DNA from: Cellulomonas_A sp047229345
GTDB lineage: Bacteria > Actinomycetota > Actinomycetes > Actinomycetales > Cellulomonadaceae
Length of the DNA: 30,164 nt
NCBI RefSeq assembly: GCF_047229345.1
Contig: NZ_JBFTER010000054.1
Location: 1 to 30,164, forward strand
Reading direction: 5' to 3'
The position numbers were made by a program, and so were the translations under genes. The notes beneath the pieces are model-generated. The model searched no databases. It was not told the DNA's origin and was given only the letters and a program-made list of their open reading frames with translations. Shown in pieces: positions 1 to 7,556 of this stretch; position 1 is the first letter of the stretch, and each line of letters begins with the position of its first letter.

Positions 1-1
1 G

Positions 2-553
2 AGCGTCCCCGGCGCCTGGCGCCCGCGCACGCCCCCGCCCGGCGGGCGCCCGGCGACCGCGCCGCAGCCCGGCCAGGAGTCGGTGTGGGACTACCCGCGC
101 CCGCCGCGCGTCGAGCCGAGCGCCGAGCACGTCGTCGTCCTGCTCGGCGCGTCCGTGGTCGTCGACACCCGCCGCAGCCTGCGCGTGCTCGAGACCTCGC
201 ACCCGCCCGCGTACTACCTGCACCCCGACGACGTCGCGCCCGGCGCCCTGGTCCCCGTCCCCGGCGCGACGTCGTGGTGCGAGTTCAAGGGCCGCGCGAC
301 GTACTGGGACGTCGTCGGGCACGACGCCGCGGGGCGCGAGGTCCGCGCACGCCAGGCCGCGTGGGGCTACGCGTCTCCGAGCCGGGGGTACGAGCAGCTC
401 GCCGGGTACGTCGCGCTGTACCCGGGGCGCATGACCCGCTGCACGGTCGACGACGAGGTCGTCGCGGCGCAGGAGGGCGACTTCTACGGCGGCTGGCGCA
501 CGAGCCGCGTCGTCGGGCCGTTCAAGGGGGCGGACGGCACGCGAGGCTGGTGA
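2..553 (+). CDS. DUF427 domain-containing protein, 5' end outside the window
   Basis: The frame is open to the left edge and ends at TGA 551-553. The first in-window start codon is GTG 83, but the residues just before it (PQPGQESVWDYPRPPR) look like the normal start of a DUF427 domain. The true start is therefore probably upstream and the gene is partial. Family hallmarks are VWDYPRPPR, LETSHPPAYYLHPDDV, the CEFKGRATYWDV motif, a YASP segment and the closing FYGGW. DUF427 proteins are small cytoplasmic proteins of about 100-180 residues with no firmly assigned reaction. Nothing nearby suggests a role. The gene converges on the minus-strand DUF4304 gene across only 27 bases. Confidence 0.85.
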   Translation, partial: SVPGAWRPRTPPPGGRPATAPQPGQESVWDYPRPPRVEPSAEHVVVLLGASVVVDTRRSLRVLETSHPPAYYLHPDDVAPGALVPVPGATSWCEFKGRATYWDVVGHDAAGREVRARQAAWGYASPSRGYEQLAGYVALYPGRMTRCTVDDEVVAAQEGDFYGGWRTSRVVGPFKGADGTRGW

Positions 554-580
554 CCGTCGGCCGCGCCGGCGGTCACTCCC

Positions 581-1123
581 TCACGCCTCGGGTGGCCACC
601 GCAGGCCGCACAGCTCCGGCCAGGGGCACACCCGCGGCCGGTCGTCGGTCGGCGCCGCGGGCACGGGCGGAGGCGTCGTACCCGCCAGCCGCGCCGTGAG
701 CTGGGGGAGGGCGAGCTCGCGCACGAGCGCGACGAGGTGCGCGCCCACGACGGGCACGTCGTCCGGCACGCGGACCGTCAACCAGTGGTCGTGCGGCTCG
801 TCCACGAGGTACCCGATCCGCTCCTGCCAGCCCGTCGGGATCCACCGGGCGCTCGCGGTGGGGCGGGTGGGGACACGCCCCTCGGCGTGCGCCGCGTCCC
901 AGTCGGCCGCGGGGAAGTACGCGAGGTTGACCGTGAGCAGCACGGCCGACCGGCTGCTGGCGACGGACCGCTGGATGCCGAGGAGCCCGTGGTCGCCGTC
1001 GGCATTGGTCAGGCGGAAGGCCTGGCCCGACCCGCGGAAGCCGGCCGCGCGCAGCGCAGGAGCCACCGAGGTGCGCAGCATCGCAGCGACGAGGGCGGGG
1101 GCGTCCGCTGCGTCGGTGTCCAT
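581..1123 (-). CDS. DUF4304 domain-containing protein
   Basis: This 180-residue protein starts MDTDAADA and has the DUF4304 pattern: an N-terminal helix ending in LRAAGFRGSG, then QAFRLTNADGDHGLLGIQRS, then a strand LLTVNLAYFP, and later RWIPTGWQERIGYLVDE. The family is widespread in bacteria and has no established activity. I chose ATG 1123 because the residues upstream of it no longer look like protein and no better start is visible; the ribosome site there is weak. The C-terminal 25 residues, rich in proline and ending in a WPELCGLRWPPEA tail, lie outside the domain. Its upstream neighbour on the same strand ends 104 bases away, so co-transcription is possible but unproven. Confidence 0.8.
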   Translation of the reverse strand: MDTDAADAPALVAAMLRTSVAPALRAAGFRGSGQAFRLTNADGDHGLLGIQRSVASSRSAVLLTVNLAYFPAADWDAAHAEGRVPTRPTASARWIPTGWQERIGYLVDEPHDHWLTVRVPDDVPVVGAHLVALVRELALPQLTARLAGTTPPPVPAAPTDDRPRVCPWPELCGLRWPPEA

Positions 1124-1227
1124 GCGGAGGATGTCGGCGTGCGAGCCCGCCGGGTTGAGGTGGAGCGGCCTCCCCAGGCCGGTCCGGCCGGTCGAGCTCG
1201 CAGTCCCCGACGGCAACGAGCTCCGCC

Positions 1228-1635
1228 TCAGCCCTCCGCGGTGATCCGGACGATGACGCGCGGCTTCTGGCGCCGCGCCGCGAGGCGCTCGACGAGCATG
1301 AACGCCCGGTACTCGAGCCCGTAGCGGTCCTCGAACAGGTCCGAGCAGCGCGCGACCTCCGCGGGGTCCGTGACCAGCCGGGCGTCGCCCGGGACGGCCA
1401 CGGCGTCGTCGGGCACCGAGCCGCTGCGGCTGCACGGGCGGAGCTCGACGCGGGTGGTGTGCCGCAGCCGCTTGACCTTGCCGCTCTCGTCGGGCGTCGT
1501 CACGAGCAGCTCGTCGCCCTCCCGGACGACCCAGACGGCTGTCGAGACGGGCTCGCCCGAGCGGCGGAACGTCGTGAGCGACACGAACCGCTCGTCGCCG
1601 AGCGCGGTGAAGGCGTGCGTGGGCAGGCTCGTCAT
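1228..1635 (-). CDS. PPOX-class F420-dependent oxidoreductase
   Basis: This 135-residue protein starts MTSLPTHAFTALGDERFVSL and belongs to the pyridoxamine 5'-phosphate oxidase-like split-barrel superfamily. It most resembles the actinobacterial subgroup that uses deazaflavin F420 (Rv2061-like). Visible hallmarks are the barrel segment RFVSLTTFRRSGEPVSTAVW, VVREGDELLVTTP, then SGKVKRLRHTTRVELRPC, and the final VIVRIT strand. Members reduce or oxidise small organic substrates in the cytoplasm; this one's substrate cannot be read from sequence. A GAGGA ribosome site lies about 7 bases before ATG 1635. That rules out the 35-residue extension open upstream, which is low-complexity. Confidence 0.82.
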   Translation of the reverse strand: MTSLPTHAFTALGDERFVSLTTFRRSGEPVSTAVWVVREGDELLVTTPDESGKVKRLRHTTRVELRPCSRSGSVPDDAVAVPGDARLVTDPAEVARCSDLFEDRYGLEYRAFMLVERLAARRQKPRVIVRITAEG

Positions 1636-1783
1636 GGTGGTCCTCGTCGTCGTCGCGGCAGGGGAGCGCACCGGTGGTCTCCACCCTCGGGGCCGAGCGG
1701 CCCAGGGTCCACCCTCACCGACCGCGGCCGTTTCCGACACCGGAGCGTCACACGGGACGCCCCGGCGGGGGCCCGGGCACTCC

Positions 1784-1789
1784 TAGGCT
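1784..1789 (+). promoter_or_regulatory. Candidate -10 box (TAGGCT) for the DUF4287 gene
   Basis: TAGGCT fits the actinobacterial TANNNT -10 pattern and sits about 50 bases before ATG 1840, giving a leader of roughly 45 bases with a good ribosome site. I see no clear -35 hexamer. It lies in the divergent gap between the PPOX gene (minus) and the DUF4287 gene (plus). Confidence 0.4.
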
Positions 1790-1839
1790 GTCCGCGAGAG
1801 CGCGGCGACGACCCGCGCGGAGCTGCTGGGAGGACGGCC

Positions 1840-2400
1840 ATGACGGCGACGAACCCGCGGATCGCCCCCATCGAGCGCGCGACGCAGCGGACGTGGGACG
1901 ACTGGCTGCGGTTCCTCGACTCCGTGGGGGCCGCGGACCTCGACCACGGGCGGATCGCGCAGCACGTGCACGACGAGCTGGCCCGTGCGGGGACCGAGAG
2001 CGCCGGCTGGTGGGCGCAGTCCGTCACGGTCGCCTACGAGCAGCACGTCGGCCGTCGCCTGCCCGGGCAGCAGCCCGACGGGACGTTCCAGGCGAGCGTC
2101 AGCCGCGCGACCCCCCTCGCGATGGCCGAGCTGATCGAGCGGTGGACGGCGTTCGCCGCCACCGACCCCCAGGTGGAGGGCCTCGCCGCCGGGGAGCCGC
2201 GGCTCAGCGGGACCGAGAAGCGCATGCACTGGCGCAGCAGGGCCGGCGACGGGTACGCCGTCGCGGTCGCGAGCGAGCCGAGGGCGGGCGGGACGGCGTC
2301 GCTCGTCGTGACGCTCACCGGGCTCCCGTCTCCCGAGGCGAGCTCCGAGGCGCGGGAGCGCTGGACCGCGGCCGTCACCCGGTTCCTCGGCACGGTCTGA
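1840..2400 (+). CDS. DUF4287 / SRPBCC-like protein
   Basis: This is a protein of 186 residues. Residues about 15-70 carry the DUF4287 pattern: TWDDWLRFLDSVGAADLDH, then IAQHVHDEL, then GWWAQSVTVAYEQHVGRR. The C-terminal part (EKRMHWRS to the RERWTAAVTRFLG helix) resembles the end of Hsp90-activator-like SRPBCC domains: a strand with K/R plus a long final helix. The first strands of such a domain are missing or very short, so it may be reduced. No function is established for the pairing. GGGAGGA lies 7 bases upstream of ATG 1840 and fixes the start. The upstream in-frame extension overlaps the divergent promoter region and is rejected. The galE-like gene follows after 59 bases in the same direction and may share the transcript. 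Confidence 0.78.
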   Translation: MTATNPRIAPIERATQRTWDDWLRFLDSVGAADLDHGRIAQHVHDELARAGTESAGWWAQSVTVAYEQHVGRRLPGQQPDGTFQASVSRATPLAMAELIERWTAFAATDPQVEGLAAGEPRLSGTEKRMHWRSRAGDGYAVAVASEPRAGGTASLVVTLTGLPSPEASSEARERWTAAVTRFLGTV

Positions 2401-2459
2401 CCCGCGAGCACGACAGGACGTCCGCGCCGCACGAGGCGCGGAGCGATCGAGAGGGAGAC

Positions 2460-3461
2460 ATGGACATCCTCGTCACCGGCGGCGCCGGGTTCATCGGGAG
2501 CACGATCGCGTCGGCGGCGCTGGACGCCGGGCACCGGCCGATCGTCCTCGACAACCTCGTCACCGGCCGCCGTGAGTTCACCGCGGGGCGGACGTTCTAC
2601 GAGGGTGACATCGCCGACCGGGCGCTCGTGCACCGCGTCTTCGACGAGAACCCGGACATCGCCGCCGTCGTGCACTGCGCGGCCCTCATCGTCGTGCCCG
2701 ACTCCGTCGCGCACCCGATCGACTACTACCGCGCCAACGTCACGAAGACGATCGACCTCGTCGAGACGCTCGTCGAGCGCGGCTGCCACCGGCTGATCTT
2801 CAGCAGCTCCGCGTCGATGTACCGCCCGAGCGACGACTTCAGCGTCGACGAGTCCTCGCCGCTGGCCCCGACCAGCCCGTACGCCCGCACCAAGATGATG
2901 GTCGAGGGCGTGCTCGAGGACGTCGCCGCCGCGACCGACCTGCGCGTGCTGTCCCTGCGCTACTTCAACCCGATCGGCGCGGACCCGCAGCTGCGCACCG
3001 GCCTCCAGCTCGCCGCGCCGAGCCACGCGCTCGGCCAGCTCGTCGACCGGCACCGTGCCGGGCGGCCGTTCGCGCTGACCGGGGTCGACTACGGCACGCG
3101 CGACGGCTCCGGGATCCGGGACTACGTGCACGTGTGGGACCTCGCGCTCGCGCACGTCGCGGCGCTCGAGCGGTTCGACGACGCGCTCGCCGGGGACCGG
3201 CACGCGGTCGTCAACCTCGGCACCGGCATCGGCACGACCGTCAAGGAGCTCGTCGCCGCGTTCGAGGAGGTCACGGGCGACCGGGTCGAGGTCGTCGAGC
3301 ACCCCCGCCGCCCGGGGGACTCCGCGGGCGCGTACACGCGCAGCGACCGGGCCCGTGAGGTGCTCGGCTGGGAGGCGCAGCGGTCGGTGCAGGAGGGGAT
3401 CGCGGACTCCCTCGCGTGGATCGAGAAGCGCGGCACGGTGCTGCCGGACCTGGCGGTCTGA
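2460..3461 (+). CDS. galE: UDP-glucose 4-epimerase (GalE-type extended SDR)
   Basis: This 333-residue extended short-chain dehydrogenase/reductase interconverts UDP-glucose and UDP-galactose (Leloir pathway and sugar-nucleotide supply, cytoplasmic). The NAD-binding TGGAGFIG is at residues 6-13. The catalytic YxxxK is Y141ARTK145, and the serine cluster FSSSAS is near 114-119. LRYFNPIGA follows, as in true GalE, and the YGTRDGSGIRDYVHVWDLA segment is highly diagnostic. The length is near the usual 330-340. ATG 2460 is preceded by GAGGGAGA. No galK or galT is present, so a role in making UDP-galactose for cell-surface glycans is as likely as galactose catabolism. Related epimerases (UDP-GlcNAc, UDP-xylose) cannot be excluded without structure-based comparison. 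Confidence 0.88.
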   Translation: MDILVTGGAGFIGSTIASAALDAGHRPIVLDNLVTGRREFTAGRTFYEGDIADRALVHRVFDENPDIAAVVHCAALIVVPDSVAHPIDYYRANVTKTIDLVETLVERGCHRLIFSSSASMYRPSDDFSVDESSPLAPTSPYARTKMMVEGVLEDVAAATDLRVLSLRYFNPIGADPQLRTGLQLAAPSHALGQLVDRHRAGRPFALTGVDYGTRDGSGIRDYVHVWDLALAHVAALERFDDALAGDRHAVVNLGTGIGTTVKELVAAFEEVTGDRVEVVEHPRRPGDSAGAYTRSDRAREVLGWEAQRSVQEGIADSLAWIEKRGTVLPDLAV

Positions 3462-3592
3462 CGGCGCGGGTGCGCACCGGGGTCTCCGCGGTCCGTCGGG
3501 GCGGGGTACGCGCCGGGGCCTGGGGGTCTGACGGCAGGGGGTGCGGGCGCCGCGCGCGGGTGCGCCGGCCGGGCAACCGCCAAGATGGGCGG

Positions 3593-4849
3593 ATGAAGGT
3601 CTCGCGCCGCTCCCACGTCCCGCCGTTCGCCGTCATGGAGGTCCTCGCGGCCGCCAACGCCCGCCGCGCCGCGGGAGAGTCGGTGCTCAACCTGTGCGCG
3701 GGCGAGCCGTCGACGGGCGCGTCGGACGTCGTGCGCGACCGGGCGGTCGAGATCCTCACGTCCGGGAGCCTCGGGTACACCGAGGCGCTGGGTGCGCCGC
3801 CGCTGCGGGCCGCGATCGCGGGGCACTACGCGCGCTGGTACGGCGTCGACGTGGACCCGGCGCGCGTCGCGGTCACGACCGGGTCGTCGGGCGGGTTCAT
3901 GCTCGCGTTCCTCGCGGCGTTCGACGTGGGCGACCGCGTCGCGCTGGCCCGCCCCGGCTACCCGGCGTACAAGAACATCCTCGCGTCGCTCGGCTGCGAG
4001 GTCGTCGAGCTCGCGTGCGGCCCCGAGACCCGCTACCAGCCGACGGTCGCGCAGCTCCAGGAGGCGTACTACGCGGGCGGGCTCGACGGCGTCGTCGTCG
4101 CGAGCCCCGCGAACCCGACCGGCACGATGATCGCGGCCGACGAGCTCGCTGCGCTCGCGGCCTGGTGCGCCGAGTTCGACGTGCGCCTCATCAGCGACGA
4201 GATCTACCACGGCATCACCTACGGCTCGGTGCCCGACGGCGGCGCCCCCGACCTCGGGAGCCCGCGCACCCCGGTGGCCGTCACCGGGGGAGTGGCCCCG
4301 GCCGAGACCGTGGGGTCCGCCGGCGCGGCGACCGCCGCCCAGTTCCTCGACCAGGGTGCCGTCGTCGTGAACTCGTTCTCGAAGTACTGGGCGATGACGG
4401 GCTGGCGCCTCGGGTGGCTGCTGCTGCCCGAGGACCTCGTGGCGCCGGTCGACGCCCTCGCGAGCAACGTCGCGCTGTGCCCGCCCGCGCTCGCGCAGCA
4501 CGCCGGCGTCGCGGCGTTCTCACCCGAGGGCTACGCGGCCGCGCACGAGAACGTGGCGCGCTACGCGCAGTCGCGCACCCTGCTGCTCGACCGGCTGCCC
4601 GAGCTCGGCTGGGACCGGGTGGCACCGGCCGACGGCGCGTTCTACCTCTACGCCGACATCAGCGCGTCGGGGCTCGACTCGGTGACGTGGTGCGAGCGGC
4701 TGCTCGCCGAGGCGGGCGTCGCGCTCACCCCCGGCACCGACTTCGACGGCGTCGACGGGCGGGACTGGGTACGGCTGTCGTTCGCGTCGTCGGTCGACGT
4801 CGTCCGCGAGGCGGTCGACCGCGTCGTGGCGTGGCAGCGCACGCTCTGA
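3593..4849 (+). CDS. Class I/II PLP-dependent aminotransferase
   Basis: This 418-residue fold-type I aminotransferase binds PLP through K264 in SFSKYWAMTGWRLGW. Other cofactor residues are N174 in ANPTGT and D202/Y205 in SDEIYHG. Substrate-side pieces include GEPSTGAS near 38 and LGYTEALG near 60. The donor and acceptor cannot be deduced; annotation as an aspartate-type or aromatic transaminase would be a guess. Residues about 212-253 form a Gly/Ala/Pro-rich stretch between ITYG and the QGAVVVNSFSKYW strand, roughly 30 residues longer than relatives normally have at that point. ATG 3593 has no clear Shine-Dalgarno sequence. CAAGAT ends 6 bases before it, so the message may be leaderless. Confidence 0.86.
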   Translation: MKVSRRSHVPPFAVMEVLAAANARRAAGESVLNLCAGEPSTGASDVVRDRAVEILTSGSLGYTEALGAPPLRAAIAGHYARWYGVDVDPARVAVTTGSSGGFMLAFLAAFDVGDRVALARPGYPAYKNILASLGCEVVELACGPETRYQPTVAQLQEAYYAGGLDGVVVASPANPTGTMIAADELAALAAWCAEFDVRLISDEIYHGITYGSVPDGGAPDLGSPRTPVAVTGGVAPAETVGSAGAATAAQFLDQGAVVVNSFSKYWAMTGWRLGWLLLPEDLVAPVDALASNVALCPPALAQHAGVAAFSPEGYAAAHENVARYAQSRTLLLDRLPELGWDRVAPADGAFYLYADISASGLDSVTWCERLLAEAGVALTPGTDFDGVDGRDWVRLSFASSVDVVREAVDRVVAWQRTL

Positions 4850-4871
4850 CGCCGAGACCTGTCGGTGCCCG

Positions 4872-5138
4872 TCAGCTGTCCGTGGTGCCCGCCGGGCGGG
4901 GGGTCGACGCGCGGACGTCGTGCGCGACCGCGAACGGCACACCCCCGGCCACCAGGTCGAGGAGGTCCGAGCCGTGCCGCACGAGCGGCCGGGAGTCCTC
5001 GACCGCGTCGGGCCGGGCGACCTCCTCGGGGGACAGGAGGCTCTCGGTCAGGTCGTGCGCCCGGTCGTCGCTCCGGTCCTCCGTGCGGTCCTCGACGCGT
5101 TCGTCGGTCGTGCTCTCGGTACCGGTGGCTCCCTGCAT
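4872..5138 (-). CDS. Small acidic protein of unknown function
   Basis: This 88-residue protein starts MQGATGTEST. I do not recognise a family. A perfect AGGAGG lies 7 bases before ATG 5138, which is the main reason to believe it. The first third (residues 8-35) is a charged, probably disordered stretch of E, D, R and T (DERVEDRTEDRSDDRAHDL). It is followed by LLSPEEVARPDAVEDSRPLV and a short hydrophobic SDLLDLVAGGVPFAVAHDV. There is no signal peptide, membrane helix or cysteine. It converges tail to tail with the aminotransferase, 22 bases apart. The 202 bases upstream (5139-5340), before the end of the DUF6545 gene, hold no feature I can support. Confidence 0.6.
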   Translation of the reverse strand: MQGATGTESTTDERVEDRTEDRSDDRAHDLTESLLSPEEVARPDAVEDSRPLVRHGSDLLDLVAGGVPFAVAHDVRASTPRPAGTTDS

Positions 5139-5340
5139 AGTGCCCTCCTGGGCTGGTCGCTCGGGTGGTGGCGACTGCTGTCGTGGTGGTGTCAGCAGCC
5201 GGTCGTGCGCGCGTACGTCCGGGTCGATCCTGACGGCGTCCGCGTCGCTGTGGGGCCTCGGTGCGGCGGGTGTGCCGTGCGTGCCCGGCACCGCAGCCTG
5301 GGGGTGGCTCCGCGGGGCACGGCGTGCGCTCCGTGGCTCG

Positions 5341-6519
5341 TCACGTGCGCTCCCCGGCGCCGTGCCGCCCGTCACCGGACGCCCGGGCCTGCGCCGCCAC
5401 GGCGTCGCCGACGCCCTCGACGTCCTCGGCACCTGCGCCGGGGACGACCTGCGCCCGGACGGCCGCCGCCCGGGGCCACGCGCGCGCCAGCGTGTACAGC
5501 TCGCGCGTGCGTGCGGCGAACCCCGCCTCGGCCGGCCGCGGGCCCGTCGACTCCGGGGGCGCGACGTCCTGCCCGACCCGCCGGGACGCGAGCTGCAGCG
5601 CCGCGGCGGACGCGACCGGGTCGGTGTGGTCGTGCGCGGGCACGTACGGGGTGAGGACGCGCAGCGCGTCGCCGATCTCGACGACGAGCCGGACCTCGCG
5701 GATCCGTGCGTCGGCGGAGAACGTCGTCCGCAGGCGGCTCGGCGGGGCGTGGTCGAGGTGCGGTGCGTGGGCCCACAGGCCGGCCCACACCGGCCACAGC
5801 ACCCACAGCCGCCGGCGGGTCGCGACGTCGGCGGCGACCGTGGCGGCGAAGCCCACGACGAGCCCGGCCGCGACGAGCAGGATCGCGGAGCTCAGCGCCG
5901 CCTGCTCCGCGGTCCCGAGCAGCCCGACGTCCGCCCCGGGCGAGACCACGAGGGCCCCGAGGTGCAGCGCCTTGAGCGCGGTGTACAGCACGCCGAGCAC
6001 CTGCCCGGCCCCGAGCCCGACGAGCCGGACCCCGAGCACGCCGCGGGCGAGTCGGCCGTTGCGCAGCGCGACGCGGGCCCCGGCGGTCAGGGCGACGGCC
6101 AGCGTCGTGAGGAACGCGACCCAGTGCACGAGCCACGGGACCGACGACGCGTACACCGCGGCCCGGTCCTCCGCGGTCGCCGGCAGCGCGCCCCACGCGT
6201 CGACGAGCGGCGCCGCGAGCATGAGCCCGAGAACGACCCAGACCGCCCGCGGCACGGTGCGGCGCTCACCCGTGATCCGGTGCGTGAACGCCACGACCGC
6301 CACCGCGCTGACCACGACGAGCGCGTGCTCGACGGCCGCGAGCACGGTCGTGCGCCCGAGCGCCTCGCCGACCGCGTCGAGGTCGAGCGTCCGGCCCGCG
6401 GCGAGGGCGGCGACCGCCACGAGCAGCGACCGCGCCCCGGTGCCCCGGACCGCGCGCACGACCTCGACGACGGTCACGGCCCAGAGCACCACGACCCCGG
6501 CGGTGACGAGCTCATCCAC
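5341..6519 (-). CDS. DUF6545 / MAB_1171c-family multi-pass membrane protein
   Basis: This is a 392-residue protein. The N-terminal two thirds have about seven hydrophobic segments (near residues 5-25, 30-47, 57-79, 88-107, 127-150, 158-190 and 211-232). A cytosolic C-terminal domain begins RRRLWVLWPVWAGLW near 236 and contains SRLRTTF, IREVRLVVEIGDALRVL and the PYVP turn. This layout is that of the MAB_1171c-like 'putative transporter' family of mycobacteria and Streptomyces, for which transport has not, to my knowledge, been shown. GTG 6519 overlaps the stop of the peptidase gene (6512-6514), so translation is probably coupled. It is the last gene of a three-gene unit. A sensor or effector role together with the peptidase and regulator is inference. 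Confidence 0.72.
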   Translation of the reverse strand: MDELVTAGVVVLWAVTVVEVVRAVRGTGARSLLVAVAALAAGRTLDLDAVGEALGRTTVLAAVEHALVVVSAVAVVAFTHRITGERRTVPRAVWVVLGLMLAAPLVDAWGALPATAEDRAAVYASSVPWLVHWVAFLTTLAVALTAGARVALRNGRLARGVLGVRLVGLGAGQVLGVLYTALKALHLGALVVSPGADVGLLGTAEQAALSSAILLVAAGLVVGFAATVAADVATRRRLWVLWPVWAGLWAHAPHLDHAPPSRLRTTFSADARIREVRLVVEIGDALRVLTPYVPAHDHTDPVASAAALQLASRRVGQDVAPPESTGPRPAEAGFAARTRELYTLARAWPRAAAVRAQVVPGAGAEDVEGVGDAVAAQARASGDGRHGAGERT

Positions 6520-7030
6520 GACGCAGCCTCCCGCTCAGCGCGCGCCGCAGCGCCTCCGCCTCCCGGTCGCCGAGGCGGTCCGCCTCGGTCGCGTCCCGCA
6601 GGGTCAGCAGGGACGCGAGGACCTCGGCCTCGCGCTCGGCGGCGACGCCGTAGTCGCTGCGTCGGTGCAGCGCACCGAGGACCGTGCCGGCGTCGAGGTC
6701 GGGCACCACGCGCGCGAGGACCTCGCGGAGCGCCTCGCCGGAGCACGCGGCCCCGGGGTGCCGCAGGATCATGTGGGCGAGCTCGTGGCGGACCGTGTGG
6801 TCCCGCAGCACGGGGTCGGCGTCCTCCGGGACGAGGACGAGGTCGAGGTGCTCGCTCTCCCACCACGCACCGCACGCGGCGTCCGCGAAGAAGGCAGCGG
6901 GTGCCGTCTCGACGAGCAGGGGCCGCTGCCGCTGCTCCGCGAGGTGCTGGACGAGGGCGTCGACGGTCGCGGGCCCGCGCAGGCCCAGCTCGTCGAGCGC
7001 CTCCTCAGCCCGGCGTCGGGCGCTGGTCAT
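6512..7030 (-). CDS. ImmA/IrrE-like zinc metallopeptidase
   Basis: This 172-residue protein carries the zincin motif H82-ELA-H86 (TVRHELAHMILRHPG) and a downstream EREAEVLASLL helix that supplies the expected third acidic ligand. In ImmA of ICEBs1 and IrrE/PprI of Deinococcus, peptidases of this type cleave an XRE-type repressor and thereby induce its targets. This protein is the short form, without extra HTH or GAF-like domains. ATG 7030 follows a GGGGGAGA stretch and overlaps the 3' end of the regulator gene by 26 bases. It overlaps the DUF6545 gene by 8 bases at its other end. The tight packing suggests the three proteins are made together. The EspR-like regulator is the obvious candidate substrate, but that is inference. 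Confidence 0.8.
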   Translation of the reverse strand: MTSARRRAEEALDELGLRGPATVDALVQHLAEQRQRPLLVETAPAAFFADAACGAWWESEHLDLVLVPEDADPVLRDHTVRHELAHMILRHPGAACSGEALREVLARVVPDLDAGTVLGALHRRSDYGVAAEREAEVLASLLTLRDATEADRLGDREAEALRRALSGRLRRG

Positions 7031-7481
7031 CTCTCGTCTCCCCCTGGGTCCTGCCGTGCACACCCTCCAGCTCGCGGACGCGCTCGACCATGAGCAGCAG
7101 GGCGTCGATGCTCTGCTGCGACAGGCCGGACGCGCGCAAGGCGACCGAGCGCACGCCCGCGTCCCGCATCGCGGCGACGAGCGCGAGCTGGCGCTCGATC
7201 TCGCCGGCCCGCTCGTCGTCGAAGAAGTAGGCGGGGTGCACGCCGAAGAACGAGGCGAGCGCCTCGAGGTGCCGCTTCGTCGGGTTGTCGCGCCGACCGG
7301 TGCGCAGCTGCCACACGTACGTCGCGGAGATCGACGGCCCCCCGGCGGTGCGGCTGATCGCCTGGGCGACCTCGTCGTGCGTGTACTCGCGGTCCGGCGA
7401 CGGGCGCATCGTGGTGAAGAGCCGGTCGAGCTTGGCGGCGAGACCGCTGCCGCCCGTGGTTGGCTCGTCCTGCTCCGCCAT
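7005..7481 (-). CDS. EspR-like XRE/HTH transcriptional regulator
   Basis: This is a 158-residue protein. Residues 14-88 match the EspR type of helix-turn-helix: LAAKLDRLFTTM, then THDEVAQAIS, then ISATYVWQLRTGRRDNPTKRH and LEALASFFGVHPAYFFDD. The C-terminal half (EIERQLALVAAMRDAGVRSVALRASGLS, then IDALLLMVERVREL) corresponds to the EspR dimerisation part, and an unordered tail of about 18 residues follows. EspR of Mycobacterium tuberculosis is a nucleoid-associated regulator that binds many distant sites. Here the gene heads a unit with an ImmA/IrrE peptidase and a membrane protein, so a local repressor role is equally plausible. Start ATG 7481 has a weak GGACGGAG site. It is divergent from the PAP2-like gene across a short gap holding an inverted repeat. 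Confidence 0.8.
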   Translation of the reverse strand: MAEQDEPTTGGSGLAAKLDRLFTTMRPSPDREYTHDEVAQAISRTAGGPSISATYVWQLRTGRRDNPTKRHLEALASFFGVHPAYFFDDERAGEIERQLALVAAMRDAGVRSVALRASGLSQQSIDALLLMVERVRELEGVHGRTQGETRDDQRPTPG

Positions 7482-7505
7482 GCCGCTCCGTCCTGGGAGG
7501 ACCTG

Positions 7506-7556
7506 CTGAGATGAACCGGTCGAGTCGATCACATGAACTGCCGTGGAGCATCTCAG
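7506..7556. promoter_or_regulatory. Inverted repeat in the divergent control region
   Basis: CTGAGATG (7506-7513) and CATCTCAG (7549-7556) are perfect 8-base inverted copies 35 bases apart. ATGAAC also occurs twice, 22 bases apart (7511 and 7533). The stretch is clearly lower in GC than its surroundings. It lies just upstream of the EspR-like gene and overlaps the proposed start of the divergent gene, so it is a candidate operator. Binding by the neighbouring regulator is not shown. Confidence 0.45.

Noticed and set aside
3541..7230. A 1229-codon plus-strand open frame
   Set aside because: It crosses the aminotransferase in another frame and runs antisense to the DUF6545 and peptidase genes. 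The product is Arg/Pro-rich low complexity.
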